Notes under the pieces: model-generated
Told to the model about the DNA's origin: nothing
Database searches by the model: none
Seen by the model: only the letters and a program-made list of their open reading frames with translations
Position numbers and translations under genes: made by a program
IMG/VR virus record: IMGVR_UViG_3300007516_000029
Coordinates: 1 to 49,733 of that record
DNA: 49,733 nucleotides
Source: a virus
Reading direction: 5' to 3' (one strand)
Shown here: in pieces, positions 7,543-16,913 of the stretch
Layout of the letters: every line of letters begins with the position of its first letter
Numbering within the stretch: the first letter of the stretch is position 1

Positions 7543-10500
7543 ATGCTAACAACCAGTGAAATATTTAAGGAATATGCCTTATGCATACAAGACCCAATAT
7601 ATGCAATTGAGAACTATATCGAAACATTTGATAAGACTCAAGAGGGTTTTGTTCCGTTTAAGTTGTTCCCAAGACAGAAACAAATTGTTAAGGCTTATGA
7701 GGATAATAGATATAATTTAGTTACCAAGCCAAGGCAAGCTGGTATATCTACCACTACACAGGCTTACATGGCCGTTAAAGCGGGGTTTGCTGACCCAGAC
7801 AACCCAGAGGTTGTTCTTATAATTGCAAATAAGCTTAAATTATCAGTAAAATTCTTAAAAGGTATTAAAGATTATCTAAAACAGTTACCTAGATGGATAT
7901 GGGGTCCAGCGTATTATGGTACTGAAGAAAACGAAAAGAAATCAATTTTCATTACTGATTCTAAAATCGAAATTGAATTACCTAATGGTTCTCAACTTAT
8001 TGCGGTTGCAACATCTGAGGATGCACTTAGGGGGTATACCCCAACATACCTTGTATTTGATGAGGCTGCCTTTATTGATAATGGTGATGCTGTTTATACT
8101 GCGGCCATGTCGTCAATCTCTACTGGGGGAAAGGTAATACTTATTTCCACACCTAATGGTATGGACCCACTATATTATAAAACATACGAACAATCTAAAA
8201 CTGGAAAGAATCAATATCATATTATTGAAATGCGTTGGTATGAAGACCCAAGGTACAATAAAGACCTTAGGTGGACTAAGAAGGTTGAGGATGGTGATGA
8301 TATAGTTGAAGAAGAACTTGAATTTAATTTAGCATCTTATTTAAGAAGGATTGAGGATGGTTGGAAACCAACATCAACATGGTATGAGAATATGTGTATG
8401 GCATTGAATAACAACGCTAGAAAAATAGCACAAGAGTTAGATGTTTCGTTCCTAGGTTCTGGGGGTAATGTTATCGAGGATGAAACTATCGATATGCACG
8501 ATACGAAGAATGTAATGGAGCCTAAGTATGTTTCTGGTGTTGAGGAAGAATTCTGGATATGGGCAGAACCAGTTGAAGGTCATGAGTATATTATGGGTTG
8601 TTTAACTCTAGGTGAACAAGTTTTAACTGACTCTGGACTAATGAACATTGAAGAAGTTACATTAGATGATAAATTAATTAGTGAAGATGGTGGCTATATT
8701 GACATAATTAACAGACAAATATATCCAGTAATTAATGAGGATATATTTGAAGTTAAAATGGATAACACGTTTAGAACAACAACATTTACAAAAGAACACC
8801 CAATACTTATTAGTAAACCAACACTTAAACGTAATTATAATAAAACTCATAAGGTTTATGACTTCAATCAAAGGTATTGGGATTTTGATTTCAACTATAC
8901 CAGAATGGAAGAGGTTGAGATTGGTGATTGGGTAAAAGTACCTAACATTTATAAAAAGAACATTGACGATATTTTAGATAATAAATGGGTAATAGAAGAA
9001 CCAGTTAGAGATGACTTTAATATACATTCACCATTAGACCAAGAAGATTTTTGGTGGTTTATTGGAATGTGGTTAGGTGATGGTTGGTTAGGTCATTATA
9101 ATAAAGACGCTTATTCAATTTCAATATGCTTTGATAAAGCACATATTGGGTATATTGAAAAATGTGAAGATATTATTAAAAGATTGTTTAAACGCTCACC
9201 ATCATTTATAAATAAAGACTCAACATATGAGATTATATTTAATTCTAAATTCTTATATCATTTTATTTTAGAAAATTTTGGACAATATTCCGATGGTAAG
9301 AAAATTTCTGAATGGGTTAAATATATACCAAATAACCTTAAAGAAGTATTAATTAGAGGTTATTTCGATAGTGATGGTTGTTGGGTGGGTTATAATAAGA
9401 ATGGGAAATTAGACTCTAAAGTTAGTTTTGTTAGTGTAAATTTATCGCTATTAGAATCAATACAAGATATTATTTTCTCGTTAGGGGTAATTTCATCATT
9501 AACTAAATTAAGAGATAGTAAAGAAATTGAAATAATGGGTAAATTATGTAATCAAAAAGAAGCATATAATTTAACCCTAGGTAATAGTGATAGTCTAGAT
9601 TTAATAAAATTAATATATACAGAGGATGATATTAAATTAAATAAATTTAAACTTGATGAGTTTAAGGTTATTAATAGACGAACCATTAGTTCTTGTCATT
9701 TTGATGAAGATAAGGATTATATCTACTTTAAAATTAAAGATATATGTAAGAGTAAATACACTGGTAATGTTTATAATTTTGAATGTGATACACACACCTT
9801 TATGTGTCACCATATAACAACACATAATTGTGATGTATCTAGAGGTGATGGTGAGGATAGTTCAACTATAGTTTTAATCGATTTTACGACTATGGAACAA
9901 GTAATGGAATATCAAGGTAAGATACAACCAGATTTACTTGCACAACACGTATATGATTATGGAAATATGTATAAAGCATATACAGTAGTCGATATTACTG
10001 GTGGTATGGGTGTATCAACGGTTCTTAAATTGATTGAAATGAATTACAGTAATAAATTGATGCATTATGATAAGCCAACTGGGAACATACTACCTAACCA
10101 AGCTAGATTGAATACGGTTAAGAGCAAGGACAAGATACCAGGTTTTAATGCCAATGGTGTTCGTCTACCAATGATTGCCAATATGGAAAAATCACTTAGA
10201 GAGAATACGGTTAAGATTAGGTCTAGAAGACTTGTATCTGAAATGAAAACATTTATCTACAAGAATGGTAGACCAGACCACATGGAAGGTTATCACGATG
10301 ATTTACTTATGTCTTTAGGGATGGCACTATGGGTGTTAGAATATTCGTTTAAAAACCTACAAAAAGCAAACGCACAAAACAAAGCAATTTTGAGTAGTTG
10401 GAGTACTGGTGGTTCAACTGTTAAAGAGATTAATAACGAAAGTTACGATGGTGGTTTTGTAGCAAACAATAACAAAGGGAAGAAAACGGCTCCAAGGCCA

Positions 10501-10578
10501 AGGTTTAATCCAAACGTGTCTAGAGGCATGCAAGACCCTAATGGGGATTACATGTGGTTATTTAGCGGAACAAGATAA
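7543..10578 (+). CDS. terL: Terminase large subunit (gp17-like) interrupted by an intein
   Basis: Packaging motor ATPase and headful nuclease. The ATPase has the Walker A-like PRQAGIST (63-70) and Walker B YLVFDEAAF with catalytic Glu174 (169-177). The motif VILISTPNG near residue 200 fits the coupling motif. The RNase H-fold nuclease resumes after the intein with CDVSRGDGEDSSTIVLIDF, whose aspartate is the first metal ligand. A later HDDLLMSLGMALW segment supplies the other acidic residues. An intein occupies residues 353-762. Removing it leaves 601 residues, close to the 610 of T4 gp17. The C-terminal tail (about 940-1011) is rich in Asn, Gly and basic residues. It begins after a terminator and a late-type motif and is followed six bases later by a small gene. 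No small terminase subunit is recognised nearby. Confidence 0.95.
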   Translation: MLTTSEIFKEYALCIQDPIYAIENYIETFDKTQEGFVPFKLFPRQKQIVKAYEDNRYNLVTKPRQAGISTTTQAYMAVKAGFADPDNPEVVLIIANKLKLSVKFLKGIKDYLKQLPRWIWGPAYYGTEENEKKSIFITDSKIEIELPNGSQLIAVATSEDALRGYTPTYLVFDEAAFIDNGDAVYTAAMSSISTGGKVILISTPNGMDPLYYKTYEQSKTGKNQYHIIEMRWYEDPRYNKDLRWTKKVEDGDDIVEEELEFNLASYLRRIEDGWKPTSTWYENMCMALNNNARKIAQELDVSFLGSGGNVIEDETIDMHDTKNVMEPKYVSGVEEEFWIWAEPVEGHEYIMGCLTLGEQVLTDSGLMNIEEVTLDDKLISEDGGYIDIINRQIYPVINEDIFEVKMDNTFRTTTFTKEHPILISKPTLKRNYNKTHKVYDFNQRYWDFDFNYTRMEEVEIGDWVKVPNIYKKNIDDILDNKWVIEEPVRDDFNIHSPLDQEDFWWFIGMWLGDGWLGHYNKDAYSISICFDKAHIGYIEKCEDIIKRLFKRSPSFINKDSTYEIIFNSKFLYHFILENFGQYSDGKKISEWVKYIPNNLKEVLIRGYFDSDGCWVGYNKNGKLDSKVSFVSVNLSLLESIQDIIFSLGVISSLTKLRDSKEIEIMGKLCNQKEAYNLTLGNSDSLDLIKLIYTEDDIKLNKFKLDEFKVINRRTISSCHFDEDKDYIYFKIKDICKSKYTGNVYNFECDTHTFMCHHITTHNCDVSRGDGEDSSTIVLIDFTTMEQVMEYQGKIQPDLLAQHVYDYGNMYKAYTVVDITGGMGVSTVLKLIEMNYSNKLMHYDKPTGNILPNQARLNTVKSKDKIPGFNANGVRLPMIANMEKSLRENTVKIRSRRLVSEMKTFIYKNGRPDHMEGYHDDLLMSLGMALWVLEYSFKNLQKANAQNKAILSSWSTGGSTVKEINNESYDGGFVANNNKGKKTAPRPRFNPNVSRGMQDPNGDYMWLFSGTR
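8599..9828 (+). mobile_element. Intein in terminase with LAGLIDADG endonuclease (410 residues)
   Basis: It starts at Cys353 (CLTLGEQVLTDSGLMNIEEV, block A) and has block B TTTFTKEHPILIS. It ends in HN at 9826-9828 followed by Cys+1 of the extein, so all key splicing residues are present. Two LAGLIDADG motifs are visible: FIGMWLGDGWL (about 506-516) and IRGYFDSDGCW (about 604-614). It is therefore a full-length, potentially mobile intein. It interrupts the host protein one residue before the first catalytic aspartate of the nuclease domain. Confidence 0.93.
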
Positions 10579-10584
10579 TAAATT

Positions 10585-10830
10585 ATGAGTTTATGTAAAA
10601 AGGTATTTACAAGGAATAACGGACTTCAAAAAGGTGGACAATTATATAAATGGTGTCCAACTCCGAATGATAAAAGAGCAACTAAACTTGATACTGGTAA
10701 AAAGTATTACTGTACTGCTACACCACATTCTCAAGGTGAGGATTGGTTGGTAACTTACTTGTATGTTATTACTGTTGTTAATGGTGTACAACAAAAGATT
10801 GCATACGTTGCATGTGATTATGTAAAATAA
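10585..10830 (+). CDS. Small unknown protein
   Basis: An 81-residue protein six bases after terL, with a C-terminal beta-rich half (WLVTYLYVITVVNGVQQKIAY) and four cysteines (CKK, WCPTP, YCTAT and ACDYV). The spacing of the cysteines does not fit a standard zinc ribbon. It is basic at the N terminus (KKVFTRNN). It is probably co-transcribed with terL. I do not recognise a family. Confidence 0.6.
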   Translation: MSLCKKVFTRNNGLQKGGQLYKWCPTPNDKRATKLDTGKKYYCTATPHSQGEDWLVTYLYVITVVNGVQQKIAYVACDYVK

Positions 10831-10878
10831 CCATTTATTTATTATTAAAATTCATTACATTATAGAAAAACATTAACT

Positions 10879-13800
10879 ATGGCTAATAAGAGAAAACTCA
10901 CAGTCTTTCAAAGAATGAATAACATGTTTGGTCCAGATGGTATAAACGTACCTAGAGACCAAACAAACAGATATTCTATTGGGAGCGGTGAATTACTAAA
11001 AACGGATAATAAGGCTGATTACGAGGCCGCAAAATTACAAGCACAACAATCGAAATATATTAGTGGTCAATGGAAGAAAGTTGATAACGAACTTTTCCAA
11101 CAATCGATTCATTATGAGACAACTCGTGTTGGTTCATATTCTGATTTTGAGAACATGGAATTTTACCCAGAGATTGCAGCTGCTTTAGATATTATGATGG
11201 AAGAAGCGACCACTGTTAACGATAAGGGTGAGGTAATCAACATTTACTCAGATTCAAAAAGAGTTAAAAAGATATTAAAGGATTTATTTCATAACAGATT
11301 AGATATTCATACTTCATTACCAATGTGGACAAGAAACACTTGTAAATATGGTGATAATTTTGTTTTTTTAAATATTGATGATAAAGCTGGTGTTATTGGA
11401 GCTAAACAAATGCATAACTTTGAAATGGAAAGAAGAGAGGGTAGTATTTACGATGCAATTTCTAGACAACATTCAACTGGTGATAATAGAGATGATAGTA
11501 AGGTTAAGTTCTACTGGAAAGGTAGAGATGTTGAGTTTTCATCTTGGCAAATGGCACATTTCCGTTTATTAGGGGATGATAGAAGACTTCCTTATGGAAC
11601 GTGTTTAAAATATAATTCTAGAGTTGAGACAAGTGAGGGGTATAAGGAGATAAAAGATATTGTTATTGGTGATATGGTTTATTCATTTGATGAGATGAAT
11701 CAAGTGAAAGTATTGTCAAAAGTATTGGATACTGTTAATTCTGGTAATAAAAAAACTTATAAACTTAGTACCAAACATAATTTTATAGACGCATCTAAAG
11801 AACATAAGATAATGTATTATAATACTGAATTAAATAAATTCGATTATAAAAATACACTAGATTTTAAACTAGGTGATTTATTGGTTGTTGATAAAATTAA
11901 TCTAAATAATGTTAACGTTCCAATAATTAAAAATAAACCAGAATCAAACAAAAATGGGTTTTGGAATAATGTTGGGTTGATACCTGATTTTGTTGACACT
12001 AAATTTGCAGAATTTTTCGGTTATTTAATAGGTGATGGTTGGATTCACAATGATTCAGTTTTTATAGCTTTATCAGAACATAAATCAATAAATAAAAAAT
12101 ATATTCAATATATGAATCAAATTACTGGTAGAGATATTAAATTTTCTGGTGGTGATAATGGTATGGCGCAAGGTATCTGTAATTCTAAAACTTTGTCGAT
12201 AATTCTTAGAGATATGGGTTTCCTAGGTGATGTTTATAGTAAAAGAATACCTAAATGGGTTTATACTTCTTCTATGGAGGTAAGACAAGCTTTCTTGAAT
12301 GGTATTATTGATGCTGATGGTTCGTTATTTATAGATAAATGGGATTGTCTAAGATATTCTATCGAACTATCAAATGAAGAACTTATTAACGATATCAAAA
12401 TTTTAGTTCAATCTTTGGGTTTGAAATCTGGTAAAATATGTAGTAGACTTCGTAAGGGTTCTGGTATTGGTGATAGGGAATTTAAAACACAACAAGAAAG
12501 TTTTTATTTTTATTTTTATGATAGTAGTGTAAGGCAAAAAAATAAATATGATTTAATTGGTGATAGGTTAACTAACGATTTTATTTTAGAACCGATTAAA
12601 TCAATTGAGGAAAGTGGTGAACACGAAACATACGATATATATGTTGAAAATGATAACCATAATTTCTATGCAAATGGTATCGTTGTCCATAATTCTGTTT
12701 TAGAGAAAGCTAGACGAATATGGAAACAATTGATATTATCGGAAGATTCCATGTTGGTTTATCGTGTTACTCGTGCTCCTGAGAGACGTGTATATAAAAT
12801 TTATGTAGGTAATATTGATGATGGTGATGTTGAGGCGTATGTAAACGCTATTGCGGATAGATTTAAGCGTATGCCTATTATCGACCCACAAACAGGTCAA
12901 ATGGATTTAAGATTTAATCAACTTAGTAATGACCAAGATTATTTTATCCCTGTTCGTACTGAAGATGCACCAAACCCAATTGATACTTTACCTGGGGCTT
13001 GTATCGCATTAGATACCCGAATACCATTATTAGATGGTAGAACGTTAGAATTAAATGAAATAATAAGTGAATGGGATAATGGTAATAGAGACCTTTGGGT
13101 GTATTCTTGTGACCCAAATACTGGTTCTTTAGCCCCAGGATTAATAACGTGGGCTGGTGAAACTCGTAAGAATACTGAAGTTTTAAAAATAACACTTGAT
13201 AATGGTGAAGAGATAATATCAACACCAGACCATAAGTTTGTACATAGAACTAATGGATTTGTTGAAGCTAAAGATTTAGTTATAGGTGATAGTCTAATGC
13301 CATTTTATACAGATACGAAAAAAATAAAAACTAATACTAATGGTGATTACCATAGAGTTTGGGATTCATCAAAAGAAGAGTGGGTATTCACACATAGATT
13401 AGTTGTTGATGGGTTAGATAGTCATGGATTAATTAAAGAGTTTTTATTTGATGAAAAATATCTTAATACTGATAAGAAAATAAGACACCATAAAAACCAT
13501 GATAGGTTTAATAATAACCCAGAAAATTTAGTTTGGATGAATGGTGGTGACCATATGAGATATCACCAATCTGTGATTAAAGAAACTATTTGGGCTAACC
13601 CAGAAGAGAATAAAGCTAAGATTAAAATTGGAATTGATAAATATATCTCAAATTTAACTGTGGTGGAAAAAGAAATTAGAAGTGAAACATCTAAAAATAA
13701 TTCTATTACCACAAGAAAAAAATCAACAGAAACATTTAATAACAACCCAAATAAAGAAAAAATAATTAGAAATAGAGGGATAGCACTTAGTAAAGTAAAA

Positions 13801-15360
13801 TCAACACCAGAATTTAAAGAAAAATTTTCATTGATTGCTAAAGAACAATGGTTAAATGAAGATTATAAAAATAAAGTGTTTAGTAAAAAACAAACAATTA
13901 CATTCACTAATGAACTTTATAATATGTTCTTTGAAATGTTTAAAGTTTATGGTAAAGCTGATTTAACACTTAACGAATTGAATAATTCATCAGAATTTTT
14001 AAATGAGTTTAAAACTTCAAATTATGAAATTAGAAGTTCAATAACCAATCTAAGTGAATTCACAGCAAATCATTTATCTAAGATGCTTAAAATCAATGGT
14101 TTTAAAAATTACAGAGACTGGTGTAAACAAACGGCCAAAGAATTAGGTTATAAAAATGTAAGAGCATGGAGATACTTTATTGAAAAAGAAAACAAAAAAG
14201 AACTTTATAACCACAAAATAGTTAATATTGAATGGTTATCTGAGCGTAAAAATACTGGTACCATTACGGTAGATGGTGATGAGATTTATCACAATTATCA
14301 TACATTTGCTATTGAATCTGGAGTGTTTATTAAAAATTCTAACTTAGACCAAATAGCTGATATTGAATATTTGAGAAGTAATTTATTTACAGCACTTAGG
14401 GTGCCAAAACCATTTTTAGGTTTTGACGATGCGGCTGGTGAGGGTAAAAACCTTGCTTTACAAGATATTCGATTTTCAAGAACGGTAAATAGAATACAAC
14501 AAGCAATGTTACAGGAGCTTAATAAAATAGCTATAATCCATTTATACTTATTAGGTTTTGAAGAAGATTTTGATAATTTTACACTAACATTAAATAACCC
14601 ATCAACCCAAGCTGAAATGCTTAAAATTGAACATTTACAAGCCAAAGTCACTTTGTATAAGGATGCGGTTTCGGATGCTGGAAATGGTTTTGGTGCGTAT
14701 TCAATGACACGTGGTAAAAGAGATATATTAGGTATGTCTGATGATGATATAAAATCAGACTTACTTGAACAAAGAATGGAGAAAGCTGCTGCCGCTGAAT
14801 TAGCTAACTCAGCAAACGTTATTAAACATACAGGTATGTTTGATATTGTTGACCGAGTTTATGGTGATTTCAAAGTCGCCCTTGAAGGTGGAGCTATTGC
14901 TGGTGGTGAAGGTGGAGAAGAAGGTGCTGATGGTGGTGGAGGCGGTGGAGGCGGTGGAGGTGGTCTCGGAGGCTCATTCGGTGGAGGTGGTGTAGGTGGT
15001 GAAGATTTAGATTTCGGTGATGAAGGTGATGAAGAAGGTGAAGAAGGTGGTGAACTTGGTGGTGAAGTTGGTGGTGAAGTTGGGGCTGAAGATGAGCTTG
15101 CTGATGCTGAACCAGAAGAGGTTTCTGAAAGAATCAAAAAAGTTAATAAAATTTTAACGGAACGTAAAGAATTATTAACTAAAAAACTAAACACTAGAAC
15201 CAAAAAATATAAAGATAGATTTGTTGAAGCACTGATTGAATCTATAAAACCAGAACCAAGTAAAATGGTTGATAAGGTTAAAATTTATGATAAAAACATC
15301 AAAGTAAATAAAGAAATTGACGATATGATAAATAACATTGATAAAATGTTAGATGAATAA
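10879..15360 (+). CDS. Portal protein (gp20-like) carrying two inteins
   Basis: Twelve-fold portal at the capsid vertex, docking site of terminase and tail. The extein has typical myovirus portal features: FYPEIAAALDIMMEEATT (about 95), TRNTCKYGDNFVFLNI (about 153), and RLPYGT joined after intein removal to SVLEKARRIWKQL. Next are LPGA joined to SNLDQIADIEYLRSNLFTALRVP, then NLALQDIRFSRTVNRIQQAM. Intein 1 covers residues 242-605 and intein 2 residues 708-1153. The spliced protein would be 683 residues, longer than the 524 of T4 gp20. The excess is a Gly/Glu-rich low-complexity stretch (bases 14887-15120, including a run of 11 glycines) followed by a basic coiled-coil-like tail (about 1415-1493). 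It lies between the terminase unit and the protease unit. Confidence 0.93.
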   Translation: MANKRKLTVFQRMNNMFGPDGINVPRDQTNRYSIGSGELLKTDNKADYEAAKLQAQQSKYISGQWKKVDNELFQQSIHYETTRVGSYSDFENMEFYPEIAAALDIMMEEATTVNDKGEVINIYSDSKRVKKILKDLFHNRLDIHTSLPMWTRNTCKYGDNFVFLNIDDKAGVIGAKQMHNFEMERREGSIYDAISRQHSTGDNRDDSKVKFYWKGRDVEFSSWQMAHFRLLGDDRRLPYGTCLKYNSRVETSEGYKEIKDIVIGDMVYSFDEMNQVKVLSKVLDTVNSGNKKTYKLSTKHNFIDASKEHKIMYYNTELNKFDYKNTLDFKLGDLLVVDKINLNNVNVPIIKNKPESNKNGFWNNVGLIPDFVDTKFAEFFGYLIGDGWIHNDSVFIALSEHKSINKKYIQYMNQITGRDIKFSGGDNGMAQGICNSKTLSIILRDMGFLGDVYSKRIPKWVYTSSMEVRQAFLNGIIDADGSLFIDKWDCLRYSIELSNEELINDIKILVQSLGLKSGKICSRLRKGSGIGDREFKTQQESFYFYFYDSSVRQKNKYDLIGDRLTNDFILEPIKSIEESGEHETYDIYVENDNHNFYANGIVVHNSVLEKARRIWKQLILSEDSMLVYRVTRAPERRVYKIYVGNIDDGDVEAYVNAIADRFKRMPIIDPQTGQMDLRFNQLSNDQDYFIPVRTEDAPNPIDTLPGACIALDTRIPLLDGRTLELNEIISEWDNGNRDLWVYSCDPNTGSLAPGLITWAGETRKNTEVLKITLDNGEEIISTPDHKFVHRTNGFVEAKDLVIGDSLMPFYTDTKKIKTNTNGDYHRVWDSSKEEWVFTHRLVVDGLDSHGLIKEFLFDEKYLNTDKKIRHHKNHDRFNNNPENLVWMNGGDHMRYHQSVIKETIWANPEENKAKIKIGIDKYISNLTVVEKEIRSETSKNNSITTRKKSTETFNNNPNKEKIIRNRGIALSKVKSTPEFKEKFSLIAKEQWLNEDYKNKVFSKKQTITFTNELYNMFFEMFKVYGKADLTLNELNNSSEFLNEFKTSNYEIRSSITNLSEFTANHLSKMLKINGFKNYRDWCKQTAKELGYKNVRAWRYFIEKENKKELYNHKIVNIEWLSERKNTGTITVDGDEIYHNYHTFAIESGVFIKNSNLDQIADIEYLRSNLFTALRVPKPFLGFDDAAGEGKNLALQDIRFSRTVNRIQQAMLQELNKIAIIHLYLLGFEEDFDNFTLTLNNPSTQAEMLKIEHLQAKVTLYKDAVSDAGNGFGAYSMTRGKRDILGMSDDDIKSDLLEQRMEKAAAAELANSANVIKHTGMFDIVDRVYGDFKVALEGGAIAGGEGGEEGADGGGGGGGGGGGLGGSFGGGGVGGEDLDFGDEGDEEGEEGGELGGEVGGEVGAEDELADAEPEEVSERIKKVNKILTERKELLTKKLNTRTKKYKDRFVEALIESIKPEPSKMVDKVKIYDKNIKVNKEIDDMINNIDKMLDE
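11602..12693 (+). mobile_element. Portal intein 1 with LAGLIDADG endonuclease (364 residues)
   Basis: It begins at Cys242 (CLKYNSRVETSEGYKEIKDI) and ends ANGIVVHN before Ser606, so the nucleophile, penultimate His, terminal Asn and +1 Ser are all present. LAGLIDADG motifs are FFGYLIGDGWI (about 379-389) and LNGIIDADGSL (about 473-483). It sits in the RLPYGT/SVLEKAR motif, one of the best conserved segments of the portal. Confidence 0.93.
13000..14337 (+). mobile_element. Portal intein 2 with HNH endonuclease (446 residues)
   Basis: It starts at Cys708 (CIALDTRIPLLDGRTLELNE), with block B EEIISTPDHKF, and ends SGVFIKN before Ser1154. The penultimate residue is Lys rather than the usual His. 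The insert is not LAGLIDADG. It holds an HNH-type core with HH at 870-871 (RHHKNHDRFNNNPENLVWM) followed by HMRYH, and then Lys-rich helical segments likely to bind DNA (about 900-1090). Endonuclease class and splice-site chemistry therefore differ from intein 1 in the same gene. Confidence 0.9.
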
Positions 15361-15380
15361 TGTTTTTAAGATAAAATAGC

Positions 15381-15390
15381 ATATTTATTA
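15381..15390 (+). promoter_or_regulatory. late-type promoter motif
   Basis: ATATTTATTA, 12 bases before the ATG at 15403, in the gap after the portal gene. Confidence 0.5.
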
Positions 15391-15402
15391 ATAAATTAAA
15401 AG

Positions 15403-16188
15403 ATGTTAGATATAACAAAAATATCAAGAAACTTTGGTACTATAAAAAATGTTTTTAACAATATTTTATCTGAAGGAGTTATTGAAAAAGACGATTCTAG
15501 AAAAGAATTATTTAAAGAGTATGTTAAAGCTATAAAGAAAAATAAAATTCTTAGAACTCAATTTTTGGTTTACACTAATATTGAAAATAAGGTTGAAACT
15601 GATGTAGTAAAAGCAACGCAATTTGTAAAAGAAAACATTGATTTATTTTCAAAGATTAGCAAAAAAAATATTCTAGAAGCAAATAGTCAATTAGTTCATA
15701 AACTTATCTTTGAAATTGTTGGAGAAGATTCTAAATCTGAATTATATGAAAATATTTCAACTCTTATTTTCACACCAAAAAGGCCAGACACTATAGATAC
15801 TATAGTTGAAGCTACGAGTAAGGTTGTTAACTATATTTTAGAGAACAAAATTAAAGAAACCAATGAATTAATTGATTTACCTATTAGTATGATTAGTACT
15901 ATAATGGTAGATAAATACAATGAAAAATATTCATCTTTGGATGAGTCGGAAAAAAAGGTTTTAAAAGTATTAATTGAGTCAACTGATGAACAAAAAAAAG
16001 AAGTTTATACAGATATGCTTAGGGAATGTATCAATTTGATAGATGAGAATTTAAAAACTTCTGATTTAGAAACAAAAGATAGGCTTCTAAAAGTTAAAGA
16101 TAAACTTCTTAATGATAATCAAAAAATAGACGAAGGGTTTTACAAAAATATTTCAAAGCTAGTTGAGCTAAGAGAAAATCTGAAATAA
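15403..16188 (+). CDS. Unknown helical protein between portal and protease
   Basis: 261 residues, almost entirely helical and highly charged (many K/E pairs), with no membrane segment. LSE-G at residues 22-25 fits the prohead-protease cleavage pattern. In T4 the interval between portal and protease encodes the prohead core proteins gp67 and gp68. The position and composition here are compatible with a core protein, but there is no recognisable sequence match. It has its own late-type motif and is followed after 25 bases by the membrane/GAF-like gene. Confidence 0.65.
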   Translation: MLDITKISRNFGTIKNVFNNILSEGVIEKDDSRKELFKEYVKAIKKNKILRTQFLVYTNIENKVETDVVKATQFVKENIDLFSKISKKNILEANSQLVHKLIFEIVGEDSKSELYENISTLIFTPKRPDTIDTIVEATSKVVNYILENKIKETNELIDLPISMISTIMVDKYNEKYSSLDESEKKVLKVLIESTDEQKKEVYTDMLRECINLIDENLKTSDLETKDRLLKVKDKLLNDNQKIDEGFYKNISKLVELRENLK

Positions 16189-16213
16189 CGTTGTTACTAA
16201 AATCTTCATATCG

Positions 16214-16864
16214 ATGATTGAATTTTTTAAAACCTTTTTGTTACCTATTATATTAGCTTTGATTAGTTTTTTAGGAATAATAACACCAATTATATTAAAT
16301 CTTAGGGCTCAAAATAAAAACTTAAGAAAAGAAAATAAACAAATAAAAGAAGTCGCTGCTGATTTAAGTGAAGATGTAATCAATGATTTAAACACGTTTA
16401 ATAAAATTCGTGAAGTTGTTGATAACATATTATCCCAAACAATAGCTGATAGATTTTTAATTCTTGTAGCTAATAACGGAAAACAAGATATGAGATTCGC
16501 AACAGCTATTTATGAACAACATAAAGGTATTGATTCTGTTGTTTTATCTTTTGGGGCTACAAACAAATTTATAAACTTTGAAATAGATTCACAATATAAA
16601 GAAATGCTTAAAACAGCCGAAAGAGATGGTAGAGTTAACCTAGTTGTTGATAATATGCCACCTTCGGATTTAAAATTTATTTATAATGGTGAAAAAGTTA
16701 AAAATAGTCTTATTTTCTTTCTAAAAAGAATGCCAATTAACTCAGAACACGATAGAATTTTATATTGTTCAATTGCTAGTCATAGCGGTATTTTTAACGA
16801 AGAAGAAATCACGTTATTAAAAAGTTATACATCAAACATTAAAACCATAATGCAAGGGATATAA
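16214..16864 (+). CDS. Membrane-anchored protein with coiled coil and GAF-like domain
   Basis: 216 residues. A single N-terminal transmembrane helix (about 5-28, FLLPIILALISFLGIITPII) is followed by a basic coiled coil (about 33-60, RAQNKNLRKENKQIKEV). A C-terminal alpha/beta domain (about 75-216) comes last, with DRFLILVANNGKQDM, ATAIYEQHKG and RILYCSIASHSGIFNEEE. The layout, ending in a helix after FNEEEITLLKSYTSNI, is reminiscent of GAF-type sensor domains. That assignment is by pattern only. The N terminus would insert in the host membrane with the domain in the cytoplasm. Its place inside the head-gene block is unusual. A prohead-initiation or membrane-docking role is possible (T4 proheads assemble on the membrane via gp40), but this is inference. 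Confidence 0.65.
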   Translation: MIEFFKTFLLPIILALISFLGIITPIILNLRAQNKNLRKENKQIKEVAADLSEDVINDLNTFNKIREVVDNILSQTIADRFLILVANNGKQDMRFATAIYEQHKGIDSVVLSFGATNKFINFEIDSQYKEMLKTAERDGRVNLVVDNMPPSDLKFIYNGEKVKNSLIFFLKRMPINSEHDRILYCSIASHSGIFNEEEITLLKSYTSNIKTIMQGI

Positions 16865-16866
16865 TA

Positions 16867-16898
16867 TTTGACTATTAATTATGTTTTCACTATATTTG
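16867..16898 (+). promoter_or_regulatory. Bacteroidota-type promoter
   Basis: Perfect -33 TTTG (16867-16870) and -7 TATATTTG (16891-16898), 20 bases apart, 15 bases before the ATG at 16914. This is the best consensus match in the window. Confidence 0.75.
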
Positions 16899-16913
16899 TA
16901 AAAACCAGGTATT

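Noticed and set aside
10831-10846. CATTTATTTATT before the portal gene as a late promoter
   Set aside because: It lacks the ATATTTATA core and is 33 or more bases from the start. The portal may be transcribed from the terminase promoter.
14859-15203. Long proline-rich reading frame on the minus strand
   Set aside because: It is the antisense of the Gly/Glu-rich portal linker. Low complexity keeps the frame open, with no promoter or start context.
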